From: Stutzerimonas xanthomarina
Lineage (GTDB): Bacteria; Pseudomonadota; Gammaproteobacteria; Pseudomonadales; Pseudomonadaceae
Assembly (NCBI RefSeq): GCF_003935375.1
Contig: NZ_RHQM01000005.1
Span: 186,001-250,000 of the forward strand
Direction: 5' to 3'
Length of the DNA stretch: 64,000 nt
Shown in pieces: positions 34,427 through 45,448 of this stretch (position 1 is its first letter; each line of letters begins with the position of its first letter). A program made the translations under genes and the position numbers. The notes under the pieces are model-generated. The model saw only the letters and a program-made list of their open reading frames with translations, searched no databases and was not told where the DNA came from.

Positions 34427-35122
34427 TCAGTGCAGGCGTCTGGCTGACGCGTAGTTCTCCATCAGCTGGTCGGCCTGGCGCGCCAGTTGATCGAGCAGCC
34501 GGTCGCGCTGTTTCTCCGCCTCGCTCATCGCCTTGCGGCCGTTCTGCTGCACCAGGTAGCTGTAGATCTGCCGAACTTCCTTGGACTGGAAGATCGGCTC
34601 CAGATCCTGCACCGCCACCGCACCGTTCGAAGCCTCGTTACGGGTATTCATCACCACCTGCGGGCCGCGCGCCACCAGCGGCTGAAAGCCCAGCGCGCTG
34701 AAATACGGCACCTTGCCTGCAACGCACGCGACCTCGGCATGGGGATAGCGCGTCACCATCGCTTCGACCATCGCCCGGCCAATGCCCTGGCGACGATGGC
34801 CGGCGTCGACCGCCAGATAGACCAGCGCGCAGGCTTCGGGATCGTCCACAAAGGGCAAATACAGCGCGAAGCCGAGCAGGACCGTCGGTTCATCAGCATC
34901 CAGCGCCATGATCAGCTCCGGCTTGCCGGCCTGCGCGCCGTCCATGCTGTCCAGATAGCGATGCACCTCGAAGCCCACCACGTACTGATACAGCTGATAC
35001 AGCGGGTTGCTGGGCTGCAGCGAAACCGGGCTGATGTCGCCGAGATAATCCACCACCATCTGCAGCACCTGGCTTTTCAGCGATTCTGGCGGCGGGGTGT
35101 CGAGGTGGGTGAGGGTGAACAT
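34427..35122 (-). CDS. GNAT-family N-acetyltransferase with C-terminal extension
   Basis: A 231-residue protein. The acetyl-CoA-binding motif A is VYLAVDAGHRRQGIGRAMVEAMV, followed by FSALGFQPL. About 70 C-terminal residues beyond the usual fold (YLVQQNGRKAMSEAEKQRDRLLDQLARQADQL) form a long charged helix, probably coiled-coil. Acceptor unknown. ATG 35122 chosen over a reading that starts at 35197. Convergent with the methyltransferase gene. Confidence 0.85.
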   Translation of the reverse strand: MFTLTHLDTPPPESLKSQVLQMVVDYLGDISPVSLQPSNPLYQLYQYVVGFEVHRYLDSMDGAQAGKPELIMALDADEPTVLLGFALYLPFVDDPEACALVYLAVDAGHRRQGIGRAMVEAMVTRYPHAEVACVAGKVPYFSALGFQPLVARGPQVVMNTRNEASNGAVAVQDLEPIFQSKEVRQIYSYLVQQNGRKAMSEAEKQRDRLLDQLARQADQLMENYASARRLH

Positions 35123-35228
35123 GGCGGCGCTCCGGGGCGGTACGGAAAATGGCGGCATTGTACCGGGCGGCGTGCGACTGGCCAGGTGAAGCGGCATGGC
35201 GATCAGGGATACGGGATCCTGCCTGCCG

Positions 35229-35579
35229 CTATGTCGCGGCTGCGTCTGGCCTTCTCTTCCTCGGTTTGCGTGGCGCAGGTGCTGGCATGAGGCGAGCCGT
35301 TTCGATCACCAGGCGGCGGAGTTCGTCGGCATCGTCCAGCAGCTCGTCCGCCACCGGATAGTTCTTCGCGCCGGGGTAGGGCGGCGCTTGCGGCAAGTCT
35401 GGGGCGAGCGTCTCGGCGGCCGCCGAAGGCTTGATGAACAGGCTGTTGTCGCAGACGAACGCGACGACCTTTTCGTCCAGATAAAGGGCGTACTCGCCGA
35501 ACATCTTCCTGTACGTCAGCCTGCTCCCCAGGCCGATCTGCTCCGCCACGTACAGCACGAAATCTTTGTCGCTCGCCAT
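35229..35579 (-). CDS. TfoX N-terminal-domain protein
   Basis: A 116-residue protein with the TfoX N-terminal fold only: FVLYVAEQIGLGSRLTYRKMFGEYALYLDEKVVAFVCDNSLFIKPS. The TfoX C-terminal domain of the competence regulator is absent. The tail is basic and Pro-rich (PAPAPRKPRKRRPDAAAT). Such stand-alone domains are widespread and uncharacterised. A REP hairpin separates it from the azoreductase gene. Confidence 0.85.
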   Translation of the reverse strand: MASDKDFVLYVAEQIGLGSRLTYRKMFGEYALYLDEKVVAFVCDNSLFIKPSAAAETLAPDLPQAPPYPGAKNYPVADELLDDADELRRLVIETARLMPAPAPRKPRKRRPDAAAT

Positions 35580-35620
35580 GTCTGCTCCGCTGTCTCGACT
35601 GGGTGCCATGCCCATGGAGC

Positions 35621-35648
35621 GTAGCGTGGAAAGCGAGGCCGTTTCCAC
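35621..35648 (+). repeat. REP hairpin (copy 2, divergent loop)
   Basis: GTAG head, then arms GTGGAAA and TTTCCAC around GCGAGGCCG (35626-35648). A variant of the same family as the copies near the RAYT gene. Confidence 0.75.
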
Positions 35649-35660
35649 GCGTTGCCCGCC

Positions 35661-36386
35661 TTACACCTGATTGAGCTCCACCTGCCTTGTCCGCGCATGG
35701 AGTGGGGGCGCATCGAGTGCCCCCTGCAGCTCCGTCACCAGCGCATCGACCTGGCGCAGCGCCTCGGCCACCGAGGCGGCCAACACCTCGCCACCGGTTT
35801 CCTGACCCTCGATCGCGACCTGGTGAATGCGGGTGATACCGATGAAATTCAGCGCCGTCACCAGGTTCGGCTCCAGGTGATTCATGTGCGCCATCTCCCC
35901 TCCGGGGCCAAAGCCGATGCCGCCCCGAGCGCTGAGGATGACTGCATGCCGTGGCCGGTCCGCCAGCAGCGGTACGTACGGGTCGGGCAACTTGCTTTCG
36001 TCGACCTCGACCGTCCGGCCCGGGCGCACGATCTGGTCGATCCAGGCTTTCAGCACCGCGGGCATGCCGAAGTTGTAGAGCGGCGTGCCGATGACCAATA
36101 CATCGGCGGCGATCAGCTCATCGACCAGCAGGTCGCTTTCCGCCAGCGTGTCTCGCATCCACGGCTCACGGCGTTCTTCCGGCGTAAAGCTGGAGGCGAT
36201 CCAGTCATGGCTGATAAAGGACGGCGGGTTCTGGCCAATATCCCGGTAGACGATGCCGTCCTGTGCGCGCCCGGCCGCCCACTGGCTGACGAAGCGGTGG
36301 GTGAGGTTACGGCTGTGGGAACCGTGCTCGTCCTTGCCGGCAAGACCGGGGCGGGCGCTGGCATCGAGGTGCAGAAGGTGCGTCAT
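35661..36386 (-). CDS. FMN-dependent NADH-azoreductase
   Basis: A 241-residue flavodoxin-fold azoreductase. Family landmarks: LLHLDASARPGLAGKDEHGSHSR binding FMN phosphate, GTPLYNFGMPAVLKAWIDQIVRPGRT around the flavin, and SARGGIGFGPGGEMAHMNHLEPN. NADH-dependent two-electron reduction of azo dyes and quinones, cytoplasmic homodimer in relatives. Several paralogues of AzoR exist in Pseudomonas, so I do not give a number. Divergent from a LysR gene, 117 bases between starts. Confidence 0.92.
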   Translation of the reverse strand: MTHLLHLDASARPGLAGKDEHGSHSRNLTHRFVSQWAAGRAQDGIVYRDIGQNPPSFISHDWIASSFTPEERREPWMRDTLAESDLLVDELIAADVLVIGTPLYNFGMPAVLKAWIDQIVRPGRTVEVDESKLPDPYVPLLADRPRHAVILSARGGIGFGPGGEMAHMNHLEPNLVTALNFIGITRIHQVAIEGQETGGEVLAASVAEALRQVDALVTELQGALDAPPLHARTRQVELNQV

Positions 36387-36503
36387 GGCGATTCTCCTCT
36401 GTGATTGAACTCATCTGTCGTTCGCGGTAAATCCAGCCTAGGGCTAGGCTGTACGAGCGACAAACGACCATTTCTTCCAACTACAGATGAGGGAAACTCA
36501 GCC

Positions 36504-37409
36504 ATGGCGCACCGCCGGTTACCTTCGCTTTCTGCGCTACGGGCCTTCGAAGCCGCCGCCCGCCACGAGAGCGCCAAGCAGGCCGCCGAGGAGCTGTCCG
36601 TCACGGCCACGGCGATCAGCCACCAGATTCGTTCGCTGGAGGAATCCCTCGGCGTGGCGCTGTTCCTGCGCAAACCTCGGAAACTGGAACTGACCGACCC
36701 GGGGCGCGAGCTGCAACAGACGCTGGAAGTCGCGTTCGACAGCATCAGCGCTACGGTCGAGCGCCTGAGCGCGAAGCCCTGCCGCCAGGCGATCACCCTC
36801 AGCACCACACCGGCCATCGCGGTGCGCTGGCTGGTGCCCTGGGTCTGCCTGCTGCGCGATTTCCATCCGGATATCGATCTGCGCTTTCACACCTCCCATG
36901 AGCCAGTGGCGCTGGATGGCGTCACGGCGGATATCGCCATCCGCTACGGCGATGGCCGCTGGCCGGGGCTGGTGGCGGAGAAGCTGTTCGACAACACCTT
37001 CGTCCCGGTCTGCAGCCCGCACCTCGGCTTGCGGGATATAACCGAGCTGCCCAAACACCCGTTGATCCACTTCCGCGCGCAAGCCGCCTTGTCCGCGCCG
37101 ATTCACTGGGCGTCGTGGCAAAAGCTCGCCAACGTGCCGGGGCTGGATGTGAGCGCCGGGCTGGTCTTCTCCGACGAAACCCACGCCATCTCCGCCGCCA
37201 TCGGTGCGCAGGGTGTGGCCCTGATGAGTCGGCAGTTGATCGAGGACGAACTGAGGGAAGGACGGCTGGTGCAGCCGTTCGGGCCGGAGATGGAGGGCAA
37301 GCCGTTTCACCTTGTATACCCGGAGAGCCGGCGGGACGACCCTACGGTTCGGGCGGTGAGGGAGTGGGTAATGGGGGTGCCGGGTGGGTTGTGTGAGCTG
37401 ACCGGCTAA
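36504..37409 (+). CDS. LysR-family regulator (GcvA-like)
   Basis: A 301-residue LysR protein. N-terminal HTH is SLSALRAFEAAARHESAKQAAEELSVTATAISHQIRSLEESLG; the RLPSLSALRAFEAAARH start is typical of GcvA-like regulators. The effector domain includes DVTADIAIRYGDG-like sequence (VTADIAIRYGDGRWPGL). GAGGGAAACTCAGCC precedes ATG 36504. Divergent from the azoreductase, hence its probable regulator. Confidence 0.9.
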   Translation: MAHRRLPSLSALRAFEAAARHESAKQAAEELSVTATAISHQIRSLEESLGVALFLRKPRKLELTDPGRELQQTLEVAFDSISATVERLSAKPCRQAITLSTTPAIAVRWLVPWVCLLRDFHPDIDLRFHTSHEPVALDGVTADIAIRYGDGRWPGLVAEKLFDNTFVPVCSPHLGLRDITELPKHPLIHFRAQAALSAPIHWASWQKLANVPGLDVSAGLVFSDETHAISAAIGAQGVALMSRQLIEDELREGRLVQPFGPEMEGKPFHLVYPESRRDDPTVRAVREWVMGVPGGLCELTG

Positions 37410-37420
37410 TTCGCCGCAGC

Positions 37421-37451
37421 GTAGTGTGGAAAACGGCGAAGCCTTTTCCAC
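37421..37451 (+). repeat. REP hairpin (copy 3)
   Basis: GTAG head then arms GTGGAAAA / TTTTCCAC (37426-37451), followed by CGCGTCACTTCCAGGCTAC, which is shared with copy 5. It is 12 bases beyond the LysR stop. Confidence 0.85.
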
Positions 37452-37910
37452 GCGTCACTTCCAGGCTACTTGCTCGGATCGTTTCCGAGTTGCTTCTGGC
37501 ATTGGTTCCGCCCCGCTGGGCGGGTCCCTTTTGGCAGTCGCCCGGATGGCCGGCCCCGCCAAAAGGAACCAAAAGGGCTTGCCCCAGCATCCGGCCCTGC
37601 GCTTCGCTCCGGGTCCGTTACTCGCTTCGCTCGCCCTTCGGGCCAGCCTTCGGCTGTTACTTCGCTACGCTCCGTTTCGCTCCATCGCCATTCCAGGGGC
37701 ACGCCGCGAAGGGCCATCCCTGGCCCATCGCGGCTCTCGCGGCATCCATGCCGCTCAACCCCTTCCACGGCGATTCCACTCACCCTCCTGAAAGGGGCGG
37801 TTGGTGTCGCCTGCCGGTCCGTGCAGAAGAAGCAAATAAAACCAAAGAGCTCTCGGGCGACTCGAAGTCCGTCCCCGTCAGTTGCCCGAGTGGAGGTGTT
37901 GCGTAGCAGC
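37452..37910. other. GC-rich structured non-coding block
   Basis: About 460 bases with a run of overlapping short palindromes and near-repeats. CCCTTTTGG and CCAAAAGGG form a large inverted pair around 37527-37577. CGCTTCGCTC, CTCGCTTCGCTCGCCC, CTTCGGGCC, CTTCGGCTG and TTCGCTACGCTCC follow in series between 37600 and 37685. Long open frames exist in several directions, as expected from GC skew, but none has a plausible start, RBS or recognisable protein. I think it is a dispersed non-coding element, not a gene. Confidence 0.5.
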
Positions 37911-37941
37911 GTAGGGTGGAAAACGGCGAAGCCTTTTCCAC
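37911..37941 (+). repeat. REP hairpin (copy 4), 3' flank of RAYT
   Basis: GTAG head, arms GTGGAAAA / TTTTCCAC (37916-37941). It ends four bases before the stop codon of the RAYT gene. Confidence 0.9.
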
Positions 37942-37944
37942 GCG

Positions 37945-38475
37945 TCAGTCCGCATCCCTTGCGAATCCCTCCGCCTCATCACCGCACCAATCAACTGGGT
38001 AGATTCCAGCTCCGACGGCTCGATGAAAACTCGAATAGGGCCAGTCGACGACACGCTCCACCAAACCATGCTTCAACGGATTCCGATGCACGTAGTCGAC
38101 GTGATGCCGGTAATCCCGTTCCTCCTGAACCAGGTGTTCCCAATAGCGCCGTTGCCAGATTCCACGCTCGCCGCGGGAGCGCTGAGTTGCCGTCAGTATC
38201 TCGGTCTTCGGCAGGCGTCGGGCGAAAGCGAACTTGATGACTTTCCAGCGCAGGGCGAAATCGGCGTCGCCATTCGGGAGCGTCCAGACGCAATGCATGT
38301 GGTCGGGCAGAACGACCCAGGCGTCGATATGAAAAGGATGCCGTGAGCGGGTGGCACGCACCGTCTCGCGGAGCAGGTCGATATGGCGGACCAGCAGGTC
38401 GCTGCGACGATTGAGCAGATTGACCGTGAAGAAATACGTGGCGCCCGGCACTTGGGCGCGGCGGTAGCGGGACAT
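37945..38475 (-). CDS. REP-associated tyrosine transposase (RAYT)
   Basis: A 176-residue Y1 HUH-type nuclease of the TnpA_REP (IS200/IS605-like) family. The metal-binding HUH pair is DHMH (LPDHMHCVWTLP, about residues 57-68), and the catalytic Tyr lies in the helix DYRHHVDYVHRNPLKHGLV. The N-terminal YRRAQVPGATYFFTVNLLNRR and final YSSFHRAVGAG match RAYTs. The gene is intact and flanked on both sides by REP hairpins with a GTAG head, the sequence that RAYT proteins recognise, so this is probably the local source of REP mobility. Confidence 0.93.
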   Translation of the reverse strand: MSRYRRAQVPGATYFFTVNLLNRRSDLLVRHIDLLRETVRATRSRHPFHIDAWVVLPDHMHCVWTLPNGDADFALRWKVIKFAFARRLPKTEILTATQRSRGERGIWQRRYWEHLVQEERDYRHHVDYVHRNPLKHGLVERVVDWPYSSFHRAVGAGIYPVDWCGDEAEGFARDAD

Positions 38476-38519
38476 GGCGGCTCATCCTTGAGCGTTTTGT
38501 TGGCGGGAGGTCCGTATCG

Positions 38520-38548
38520 GTGGATAAGCAAAGCGTTATCCACCCTAC
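38520..38548 (-). repeat. REP-like hairpin (inverse orientation, GTGGATAA type)
   Basis: On the minus strand a GTAG head is followed by GGTGGATAACGCTTTGC and TTATCCAC. It lies just upstream of the RAYT start, opposite in orientation to copy 5, forming a BIME-like pair with it. Confidence 0.75.
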
Positions 38549-38599
38549 GGCTACGACATCTCAACCGCCCACTCCGCCGACGCATCGACGTCGCCGGAG

Positions 38600-38630
38600 G
38601 TAGGGTGGAAAACGGCGAAGCCTTTTCCAC
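38600..38630 (+). repeat. REP hairpin (copy 5)
   Basis: GTAG head, arms GTGGAAAA / TTTTCCAC (38605-38630), then CGCGTCACTTCCAGGCTAC as in copy 3. It lies 23 bases beyond the 3' end of the OLD-like ATPase gene. Confidence 0.9.
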
Positions 38631-38652
38631 GCGTCACTTCCAGGCTACCTCG

Positions 38653-40173
38653 CTATTCGAGAATGCTACTTACAAGTTCAGTTAGGTGGGTAAATTCACT
38701 ACCAAACATCTGGGTGGTAATTTGTGTGGTGGTTACTTTGGTATATTCGGCGGCTGTGTTGGTTCGTCTGGAAATTGTGTCAGATAGCGAGTGATGGTCG
38801 ATATTTACCAGCGCTTCTGAAAGAATATCTTTTGTTTCGTCAGGGCCGTTTAGCTGAAATCGAGAGGTGAGCTCATCTACTGCCTCGCTAGACGAAAGAA
38901 GCTTGTCAATCATCCAGGCCTCAGGGGGCGTGTGGCCAGGTAATCTGGTGAATACAAGGTGAAGTGAAGGATTTTTTTTGAGTTCTTCCGTTGCCCATTT
39001 TTTTATTTTTATAAAACTAACATCTCCGTCCCAAATAACTAAAGTCTTGTGTTTGTGGCCAGCCCTGTTGTGATGCGTGACGCTTGCGATAAGTTCGGAG
39101 TCCGCGCCTGTAGGGACGATGTGGACTCGGCGTCTCAAATATTGTGGTAACGCGCTTTGAATAAGACTTTTAGCAAACTCGTCTTCGCAGAATATTAAGA
39201 GTTCGGCTTGAGAGTCATTGGTCAGGCTGCTTAAGGCTGTCCTTGTTGAAGGTCGGTAATTTACGAAGTGTTCTGGTTCTCCTTTTTCAATGAATAATCT
39301 GGATTCTCTTGGTAGATTGTCAATTATATATTCAGAGTGGCTAGAGATTATGATTTGGATTTTCTTGTCTAATGCAATTTTAGGCAGCGACTGAGCTAGC
39401 TTTTTTTGAGCGCTTGGATGAAGGCCGAGTTCAATTTCTTCAATGATAATCAAGGAGTTGGTTTCGGCTGTGTATAATGTGCTGAGCAAGTCTATGACAA
39501 TATCTTCGCCCGTTCCCATGTTGAAGCTGGTGTAGCTTGCGCCGTTTCTACATGATCTCAGTTTGTATTTTGAGCTTTCTCTGGTTTCAGCAGATTCGTA
39601 TTTCCGACCTAATATTTCAGATATATGGCTGATGGCGTCAGGAGTAAGTGGTTTTTGCTTGTGGCTTTTATTTTGTTTTCCGAAGTGGCCGCGTAATACG
39701 CTTTGTTCAATGGCAGGAACACAACGAGAAATCCCTATGAAATAAACAGGCCTCTTTGGGCGGCGTTCGTACCGCATCCACTTGTCGGATCTTTTTTTGA
39801 TTGTTAGAGGTTGGCTGATGTTTTTGTATTTCCAGCTTATCTCTACACCGGTAATGTTTGGGTCGCTATGGCCTTTAAAGAAGAAATCTTGAAATGTATA
39901 GTATTTTCCATTTCGCGAGTTCTTAGCGGGAAAGGCAGAGGTGCCGTGAAAAGCTAAAGCGGAAAGCGAAAGTATTGTGCTTTTTCCGGCACCATTTTTA
40001 CCTGAGATTACCGTCACGGGGGCATCGAAGCGGACCTTTATAGAATTTATTCCCCGCAGGCCAGAACCACCGTTTCCGTTTATTTCAATCTCTTCTAGAA
40101 AACCGGTGGGGTCTGTTGATTGCCACCACTTTATAGATTTGCGTTCCTTGTCGTTAAGTCGTTTTCCTGGCAA
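38653..40173 (-). CDS. OLD-like AAA/ABC-type ATPase with possible C-terminal TOPRIM domain
   Basis: A 506-residue protein. Walker A is GKNGAGKST (about residues 58-66), an ABC-signature-like FNMGTGED lies near 225, and Walker B is SLIIIEEIELGLHPSAQ followed by an H-loop IIISSHSEYIIDNLP. The C-terminal part (ELLIFCEDEFAKSLIQSAL, then KTLVIWDGDVSF) has the Glu and Asp-x-Asp pattern of a TOPRIM nuclease domain, as in OLD-family proteins. The gene is much more AT-rich than its neighbours (sampled 60-base lines: 28 and 20 G+C). The start is a TTG at 40173 after GGGGAG, only 17 bases from the nrdB terminator. Probably horizontally acquired; a phage-defence role is an inference. Confidence 0.8.
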   Translation of the reverse strand: MPGKRLNDKERKSIKWWQSTDPTGFLEEIEINGNGGSGLRGINSIKVRFDAPVTVISGKNGAGKSTILSLSALAFHGTSAFPAKNSRNGKYYTFQDFFFKGHSDPNITGVEISWKYKNISQPLTIKKRSDKWMRYERRPKRPVYFIGISRCVPAIEQSVLRGHFGKQNKSHKQKPLTPDAISHISEILGRKYESAETRESSKYKLRSCRNGASYTSFNMGTGEDIVIDLLSTLYTAETNSLIIIEEIELGLHPSAQKKLAQSLPKIALDKKIQIIISSHSEYIIDNLPRESRLFIEKGEPEHFVNYRPSTRTALSSLTNDSQAELLIFCEDEFAKSLIQSALPQYLRRRVHIVPTGADSELIASVTHHNRAGHKHKTLVIWDGDVSFIKIKKWATEELKKNPSLHLVFTRLPGHTPPEAWMIDKLLSSSEAVDELTSRFQLNGPDETKDILSEALVNIDHHSLSDTISRRTNTAAEYTKVTTTQITTQMFGSEFTHLTELVSSILE

Positions 40174-40189
40174 CTCAGAGTCTCCCCAA

Positions 40190-40216
40190 AAAAAGCCCTA
40201 GTGATAAGGGCTTTTT
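40190..40216 (-). terminator. Rho-independent terminator of nrdAB
   Basis: AAAAAGCCCT and AGGGCTTTTT pair around a 7-base loop. Minus-strand T-run (seven T) follows the stem, 18 bases beyond the nrdB stop. The symmetrical A/T tails also allow plus-strand activity. Confidence 0.9.
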
Positions 40217-40233
40217 GAACGATGTATTACTAA

Positions 40234-41481
40234 TCAATCCCAGCTCAAAGCCCCGCCAGTCTGATACTCAATCACCCGCGTCTCAAAGAAGTTCTTCTCC
40301 TTCTTGAGGTCCATGATCTCGCTCATCCACGGGAACGGGTTGGTAGTGCCCGGATACTCTTCCTTCAGACCAATCTGCGTCAGGCGACGGTTGGCGATGA
40401 ACTTGAGGTAGTCCTCCATCATTGCGGCGTTCATGCCGAGGACGCCACGGGGCATGGTGTCGCGGGCGTATTCGATTTCCAGTTGGGTGCCCTGGAGGAT
40501 CATCTGGGTCGCTTCGTCCTTCATGTCGGCGTCCCACAGGTGCGGGTTTTCGATCTTGATCTGGTTGATCATGTCGATGCCGAAGTTCAGGTGCATGGAC
40601 TCGTCACGCAGGATGTACTGGAACTGCTCGGCGGTGCCGGTCATCTTGTTGCGGCGGCCCATGGAGAGGATCTGGGTGAAGCCGCAGTAGAAGAAGATGC
40701 CTTCGAGTACGCAGTAGTAGGCGATGAGGTTGCGCAGGAACTGCTTGTCGGTCTCCGGGGTGCCGGTCTGGAAGGTCGGGTCGGAAATGGAACGGGTGTA
40801 CTTGAGGCCCCAGCTGGCCTTTTTCGCGACGCTCGGGATCTCGTGGTACATGTTGAAGATCTCGCCTTCATCCATGCCCAGCGATTCGATGCAGTACTGA
40901 TAGGCGTGGGTGTGGATCGCCTCTTCGAAGGCCTGGCGCAGGATGTACTGGCGGCACTCGGGGTTGGTGATCAGGCGGTAGGTGGCCAGCACGAGGTTGT
41001 TGGCGACCAGGCTGTCGGCGGTGGAGAAGAAGCCGAGGTTGCGCTTGACGATACGGCGCTCGTCTTCGCTGAGGCCGTCCTTGCTCTTCCACAGGGCAAT
41101 GTCGGCGTTCATGTTCACTTCCTGCGGCATCCAGTGGTTGGCGCAACCATCCAGATACTTCTGCCAGGCCCAGTCGTACTTGAAGGGTACGAGCTGGTTG
41201 AGGTCGGCGCGGGCGTTGATCATGCGCTTCTCGTCGACGCGCACGCGGGCCGATTCGCCTTCCAGTTCGTTGAGGCCTTCCTGGATGTCCAGGTCGTCCA
41301 GCGCGCGCTTGGCGCGGGCGATGGCCTCGGAGTCACTGGCGGCAACGGCGCGGGCTTCCTCTACCGAGCCGGCGGCGTCGTTGTCCAGCTTGGCGGCGGT
41401 CTGGCCTGCCGGCTGCGCGGCAGCGGGGGCCGGCGCGGCGGTGGTGGTGTCTTCTTCGTTGAATTCGTCCCAGCTCAGCAT
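40234..41481 (-). CDS. nrdB: Ribonucleoside-diphosphate reductase class Ia, beta subunit
   Basis: The radical-generating R2 subunit, 415 residues, the same length as the P. aeruginosa protein. Iron-ligand and radical motifs are visible: Glu, His and the tyrosyl-radical Tyr in EEAIHTHAY (E-x2-H-x3-Y), the Asp of TADSLVANN, and the second-half Glu and His in [12 protein letters not shown]. An N-terminal Ala- and Pro-rich tail (residues 8-40) precedes the core. The ATG at 41481 begins [11 protein letters not shown]. It lies 492 bases downstream of nrdA on the same strand, an unusually large gap that holds repeats and a hairpin. It supplies dNTPs with nrdA. Confidence 0.96.
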   Translation of the reverse strand: MLSWDEFNEEDTTTAAPAPAAAQPAGQTAAKLDNDAAGSVEEARAVAASDSEAIARAKRALDDLDIQEGLNELEGESARVRVDEKRMINARADLNQLVPFKYDWAWQKYLDGCANHWMPQEVNMNADIALWKSKDGLSEDERRIVKRNLGFFSTADSLVANNLVLATYRLITNPECRQYILRQAFEEAIHTHAYQYCIESLGMDEGEIFNMYHEIPSVAKKASWGLKYTRSISDPTFQTGTPETDKQFLRNLIAYYCVLEGIFFYCGFTQILSMGRRNKMTGTAEQFQYILRDESMHLNFGIDMINQIKIENPHLWDADMKDEATQMILQGTQLEIEYARDTMPRGVLGMNAAMMEDYLKFIANRRLTQIGLKEEYPGTTNPFPWMSEIMDLKKEKNFFETRVIEYQTGGALSWD

Positions 41482-41613
41482 GTGCGATAGCTCCTGATCG
41501 GGGACCGGGGCTTGGCCGGTCGGATGTGTTTGGGTGCTTTTGGTTTGCACGCAAAAGCGGGTATTTGGTTTGGGCCGAGATAGGTCCGGCCTTTTGTATC
41601 GTCTGGTGGGGCT

Positions 41614-41653
41614 GCCCCTCACCCTGACCCTCTCCCCGGAGGGGCGAGGGGAC
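41614..41653 (+). repeat. CCCTCACCC-type repeat, copy 1
   Basis: 40 bases beginning GCCCCTCACCCTGACCC and ending GAGGGGCGAGGGGAC, able to fold on itself through CCCCTC/GAGGGG. 38 of 40 bases match copy 2. I recall this sequence type as widespread and unclassified in proteobacterial spacers. Confidence 0.8.
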
Positions 41654-41696
41654 GGTCGGGTGTCTGGTCCGACCGCTTGTGCTTGTCTGGAGGGTT

Positions 41697-41736
41697 GCCC
41701 CTCACCCTAACCCTCTCCCCAGAGGGGCGAGGGGAC
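41697..41736 (+). repeat. CCCTCACCC-type repeat, copy 2
   Basis: Second copy of the preceding repeat, 44 bases after the end of the first, same orientation, differing at two positions (G to A at the eleventh to twelfth base, and G to A in the centre). Confidence 0.8.
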
Positions 41737-41885
41737 TGGTTTGGTGTTGGCGTCTGGCTTGTTCGATCGGTAGCCACTGCGTTGGCTTAGGGCTCCTGGC
41801 GAGCAGGAGCGGGCCGTTCTGTTTCCTTGTCGCAACAGTGGTGCGAGCGTGGAGCTGTGCGAGTGGCTGCTAGGCGGCTGCCGAG

Positions 41886-41926
41886 CCGGAACCCCTGAGC
41901 GTACAGCTGTACGTGATGGGGTCCGG
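41886..41926 (-). terminator. Palindromic hairpin after nrdA
   Basis: The inner palindrome CGTACAGCTGTACG (41900-41913) is extended by flanking CCGGAACCCC and TGGGGTCCGG arms. It begins 48 bases beyond the nrdA stop and has no T-run. It may attenuate readthrough into nrdB or stabilise the nrdA 3' end. Confidence 0.5.
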
Positions 41927-41973
41927 TTTGGCGGCCAACGCCGCAGACGCCGCTCAGCTACGCGCGACTTCTG

Positions 41974-44853
<2,880 letters not shown>

Positions 44854-45019
44854 GGGGGCTCCGGATTCTCTCTTTTAGTCGCGGTTCTGGTTCTGTCTGC
44901 GCGGGCTTCGTTGAGCCCGGGCGTCGTTACTGCATGAGCCATGCCCCGCATCGCGGTGCACGGTGGTATCGCAAGGAATAGTCCTGACTAGGCCGCTGAC
45001 GAGCTAAGTCGTTGCCGGA

Positions 45020-45047
45020 AGGATAGTCAGGCTGGAAAAACTGTCAA
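45020..45047 (-). promoter_or_regulatory. nrdA promoter
   Basis: Minus-strand -35 TTGACA (45047-45042), 16-base spacer, -10 TATCCT (45025-45020). Predicted 5' leader of about 160 bases to the nrdA ATG. Confidence 0.7.
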
Positions 45048-45062
45048 CACAATATGTTGTGT
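45047..45062 (-). promoter_or_regulatory. NrdR box 1, abutting the nrdA -35
   Basis: ACACAATATGTTGTGT differs from the NrdR consensus ACACWATATATWGTGT at one base and shares one base with the -35 hexamer, so NrdR binding should block RNA polymerase. Confidence 0.8.
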
Positions 45063-45322
45063 TTTGTCTTGGCTCCGAGCACAGCTGCTAGTTCCGCGCT
45101 TGAAGTCAGGGAGACGACTGTCGAAGGCTTGCATTAATGCTTGACCTGAAGCTGCCGACGGTGTTGCAGAGCAATGGGAGGTAGGGCGATAGCCCAGCTC
45201 TCGAAAATGTCTCGATTGTGTCAGTTGCGGTGCGCAGGCCCAATATCTAGGGGTCAAGGCGCGCTGGAGCGACAAGATAATGCTGGCTCCGGGCCAATGC
45301 AAGGCAGCCGTCTGGGATAACC

Positions 45323-45331
45323 TGTGGATAA
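45323..45331 (-). promoter_or_regulatory. DnaA box upstream of nrdA
   Basis: Plus-strand TGTGGATAA is the exact complement of the consensus DnaA box TTATCCACA. A related GGGATAACC lies 10 bases away. DnaA control of nrdAB is known in E. coli; here it is inferred. Confidence 0.55.
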
Positions 45332-45448
45332 CGTGTGTGCGGATTGTGGGTGAAAGCGCGGCGTCCGGCCGCAGGCCGCATGGCTGCGGCGCTCGGCCGA
45401 ATGCCGACGAAATACGCGCCGCCGGGCATATTTTGATGATGGTCAATG

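Larger units (their letters stand above)
41482..41973. other. nrdA-nrdB spacer with repeats
   Basis: 492 bases without a gene. It holds two 40-base GC-rich repeats and a strong palindromic hairpin (41886-41926), both described separately. No promoter of its own for nrdB was recognised with confidence. Confidence 0.6.

Noticed and set aside
37424..37906. 160-codon plus-strand frame in the block after the LysR gene.
   Set aside because: Begins inside a REP hairpin, has low-complexity composition (Pro, Arg, Ser) and no family; the block looks non-coding.
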